DNA of 64,000 bases from Bryoerythrophyllum caledonicum (lineage: Eukaryota > Streptophyta > Bryopsida > Pottiales > Pottiaceae): positions 10,337,560-10,401,559 of the forward strand of contig OZ020525.1 of NCBI GenBank assembly GCA_963971425.1, given 5' to 3'. Positions 61,960-64,000 of this stretch are shown piece after piece. Below the pieces are notes generated by a model. It was not told the origin of the DNA. It saw only the letters and a program-made list of their open reading frames with translations, and searched no databases. A program made the position numbers and the translations under genes. Numbering within the stretch: position 1 is the first letter of the stretch; the number at the start of each line of letters is the position of its first letter.

Positions 61960-62400
61960 CGGGCAGTTTCAATGAGCATTCACCGCAGTTTCAATGAGCA
62001 TTTACCGCAGTTTCAATGAGCATACACCGTAGTTTCAATGAGCATTCACCGCAGTTTCAATGAGCATATACCGCAGTTGAATCATCGTTTGTCACACGAA
62101 TAAAGCACCAACTGCGGTATTGAAACTGACAGTTTCAATGAGCATTCACCGCAGTTGACAATGCTCATTGAAACTGCATTGTCATTCGTGTGACAAATAC
62201 CTCAGTTTGTAAATCTCAGCTGTCACAAAGTTTCAATGAGCACATACCACAGTTTGTGAACGCAGTTTCAATGAGCATATACCACAGTTTGTAAACCTCA
62301 GCTGTCACAAATGATAGCATATACCGCAGTTTCAATGAGCATTATCAATCGTTTGTCACAATGCAGTTTCAATGAGCATTATCAATCGTTTGTCACACGA
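61960..62400. repeat. 22-bp minisatellite with an inverted segment
   Basis: The unit GCAGTTTCAATGAGCATTCA (plus CC) is repeated five times in a row at about 61964-62078 with small changes, then scattered to about 62375. In the middle (about 62085-62210) units occur in the opposite direction (AATGCTCATTGAAACTGC), together with TTTGTCACACGAATAAAGCA and its near-complement CATTCGTGTGACAAA. The array can therefore fold back on itself. Confidence 0.9.
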
Positions 62401-62554
62401 ATAAAGCACCAACTTCAATGTTTCCAAAACTTTAAACTCATTAAAAGTTCAGTACGTACACAAGATAGCAGCCATTCGCTACTGAGTTCAGCCCGCAGCA
62501 CGGTACTACAATGTTGACTTCAAAACCTGAGGACTGAATTTGGTGAGGTCGCCC

Positions 62555-62695
62555 GAAGTAAAACACCCCAAACCGTAGCCTCTAGACGTATACCCCAAAC
62601 CCTAATTGTGGACCCACATCCCAAACCCTAGCCGCCGCTACCTCTAACCCAAACCCTAAAAAATCAAATCCTACCCCAAATCCTAGCCGCCGCAG
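62555..62695 (+). repeat. Telo-box-like AAACCCTAA cluster
   Basis: Words of the form CCCAAACCCTA(A/G) occur at least four times in 140 bases, several followed by GCCGCCGC. AAACCCTA telo-boxes near plant gene starts are linked to growth-related and ribosomal protein genes, but I find no such gene directly downstream. Confidence 0.5.
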
Positions 62696-62696
62696 A

Positions 62697-63703
62697 GGTG
62701 TGCGCGCGCACACCCTGCAACTGCTTCATCTCCGAAAACGCCTTTCACCCCGAAACCCCCTTCTCAAGCCTACACCCGCACTCCAATGCCCACCTCCTCT
62801 TCCCCGCACATCGCAACGCAGCAAAGCACCCGAAACGCAGCGCTGGCGGCGCAACCCGCGTCCACTTGAGCGGTGTCAGCTCGTCCACTTTGGTGCTATT
62901 CACTTCCGCTTTGGTGCGGTCCACTTCGCCGCGCTCTCCACTTCGCCTTCGGTGTTGTCCACTTCGGTGTGGTTCACTTCGGTGCTCTTCCACTTCGGCG
63001 CCGTTGAACTCGGGCGCAGGCCTCGGACGCAACCCGCAGCCCCGGCTTGTGGTGCAGGTAGTATCCTCATTTCGAAGGTTTCCCCTCCTCGCCCGACGCC
63101 CTCACAGTCCTCTCTCGCCCTCACAGCCCTCTCTGACAAGAAACCCTCTCTCGCCCTGACTCTCCCCGCCCGACGCCCGACTCTCCCTGCCCGGCTCATA
63201 GGAAACCCTCAGCTGGATCCGTCGTTGGAGCTCCTCACCTCGACGCACCTCGATCGCGCAGAAGTTGGATCCGTCGTTAGAGCTCCCCACCTCGACGCAC
63301 CTCGATCGCGAAGTTGAGGTCGTGGAGAAGTTGTAGTCGTGCAGAAGTTGTGGTCGTGCAGAAGTCGTGGTCGTGCAGAAGTTGTGATCGCACAGAAGCT
63401 GGATTCGGTTGGCAGGAGCAGAAGTTGGCAGTGCGGTGAGAAGCGGACTCTTGCAATGCGGTGAGAAGCAGTGTAGTGAGGTGCAGTGAACAGTGCAGTG
63501 AGGTGCGGTGAGAAGCAGGGCAGTGAGGAGAAGTTGCAGTGCAGGAGCAGAAGTTGCACTGCAGTGCGGTGAGAGGAGAAGCAGACTTTTGCAGAAACAC
63601 CGCAGTGCCTGTTCTTGAGGAAGGTAGCCTGCCGCTCAAAACCCTAGTCTCTCGCACATGTCGCTCCTTACAACATACGGCAGGGGTGTGCGCGAGCACA
63701 CCC
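62697..63703. repeat. GC-rich repetitive block bracketed by palindromes
   Basis: Begins at the 18-base perfect palindrome GGTGTGCGCGCGCACACC (62697-62714) and ends with the related GGGTGTGCGCGAGCACACCC (63684-63703). Inside are CACTTCGGTG-type repeats (about 62880-63000), a 52-base direct repeat starting GGATCCGTCGTT at 63215 and 63267, a 17-base unit GAAGTTGTGGTCGTGCA (about 63330-63400) and GTGCAGTGAGGTG repeats (about 63470-63580). Long open frames here follow from GC-rich repetition and are not convincing genes. Confidence 0.7.
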
Positions 63704-64000
63704 TTTAAGCCTACTGAATACCAATACCCTAGTTGATACCTGCAATTAACATCCGCAATTAACATTATAATTTAATATTTTGGATAGATGTCCTAGATTG
63801 ATAACCAAGAGGTCATACCCTGGTGCTGATACCCTCGCTTTAATACCCTATGTAACCTAGCCGATAAAACATGTAACAATTTCTCAAGACTAACTCGTTA
63901 AAACTACTCGTTTAAGTGCAATGAGCAAGGAAGAAAATTTTTAAAAACCAATTTGCAGTTTAAATTGTAGGATCTCAATTATGACTTATTAAGTAAGATA
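63704..64000. other. Window end with GATACC-type words
   Basis: AT-rich DNA. At about 63720-63850 are ACCAATACCCTAGTTGATAC, TACCCTGGTGCTGATACCCT and similar words. No gene is seen. Confidence 0.5.

Noticed and set aside
61960-62400. CRISPR-like array of ~22-base repeats
   Set aside because: Units are adjacent or irregularly spaced, degenerate and partly inverted, with no unique spacers of constant length and no cas genes. The window is plant nuclear DNA.
62698-63765. Long open frames on both strands in the GC-rich block
   Set aside because: They overlap on both strands, consist of short tandem repeats and match no domain. GC-rich repetition removes stop codons by composition.

Overview
The window looks like nuclear DNA of a land plant, most likely a moss or other bryophyte-grade lineage. 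The evidence is intron-rich plant gene families (galectin-type GT31, plant TPC1, chloroplast HCF164, COMT-like methyltransferase), introns of roughly 70-600 bases, short TTTAGGG-type telomeric motifs, and AT-rich spacers packed with small inverted-repeat elements. The species cannot be fixed from the sequence alone. I recognised no retroviral or LTR polyprotein, no rRNA and no convincing tRNA.

Layout. 1-1909 (+) is the 3' part of a hydroxyproline O-galactosyltransferase-type gene, cut by the window edge. 2353-3882 (-) is a small coiled-coil gene I do not recognise. 4560-8245 and 12599-15261 (both -) are two tandem copies of the eIF5-mimic/BZW translation regulator; each is reconstructed as 9 exons of matching length and 411 aa. 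15.3-23.8 kb is AT-rich with no supported gene. 24458-25778 (+) is HCF164, a thylakoid thioredoxin-like protein, with duplicated DNA on both sides. 30040-34779 (+) is a complete two-pore channel (TPC1, 728 aa, 12 exons). 35550-35951 (-) is a TMEM230-like membrane protein. 44325-45856 (+) is a COMT-like O-methyltransferase. 49845-54725 (+) is an AT-rich, divergent kinesin with neither end certain. 56653-59865 (-) is a broken DUF7869-type transposase-like element. The end of the window (61.3-64 kb) holds minisatellites and a GC-rich block bracketed by near-identical palindromes.

The genes do not form a pathway; this is ordinary eukaryotic gene order. The spacers carry the most unusual structure: an approximately 805-bp family with TTAA target duplications and CCCCTAAAGG termini (piggyBac-like, two full copies plus relics), two TA-flanked MITE families, one of which sits inside a TTAA-family relic, a PIF/Harbinger-type MITE, and a recurring GATACC-rich motif. 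Two genes (HCF164, TPC1) have copies of their own 3' ends repeated just downstream. Exon 6 of the two eIF5-mimic copies is far more alike than the exons around it, which suggests gene conversion.

All exon joins were worked out by hand from splice sites, reading phase and remembered family sequences. No database search or alignment program was run.
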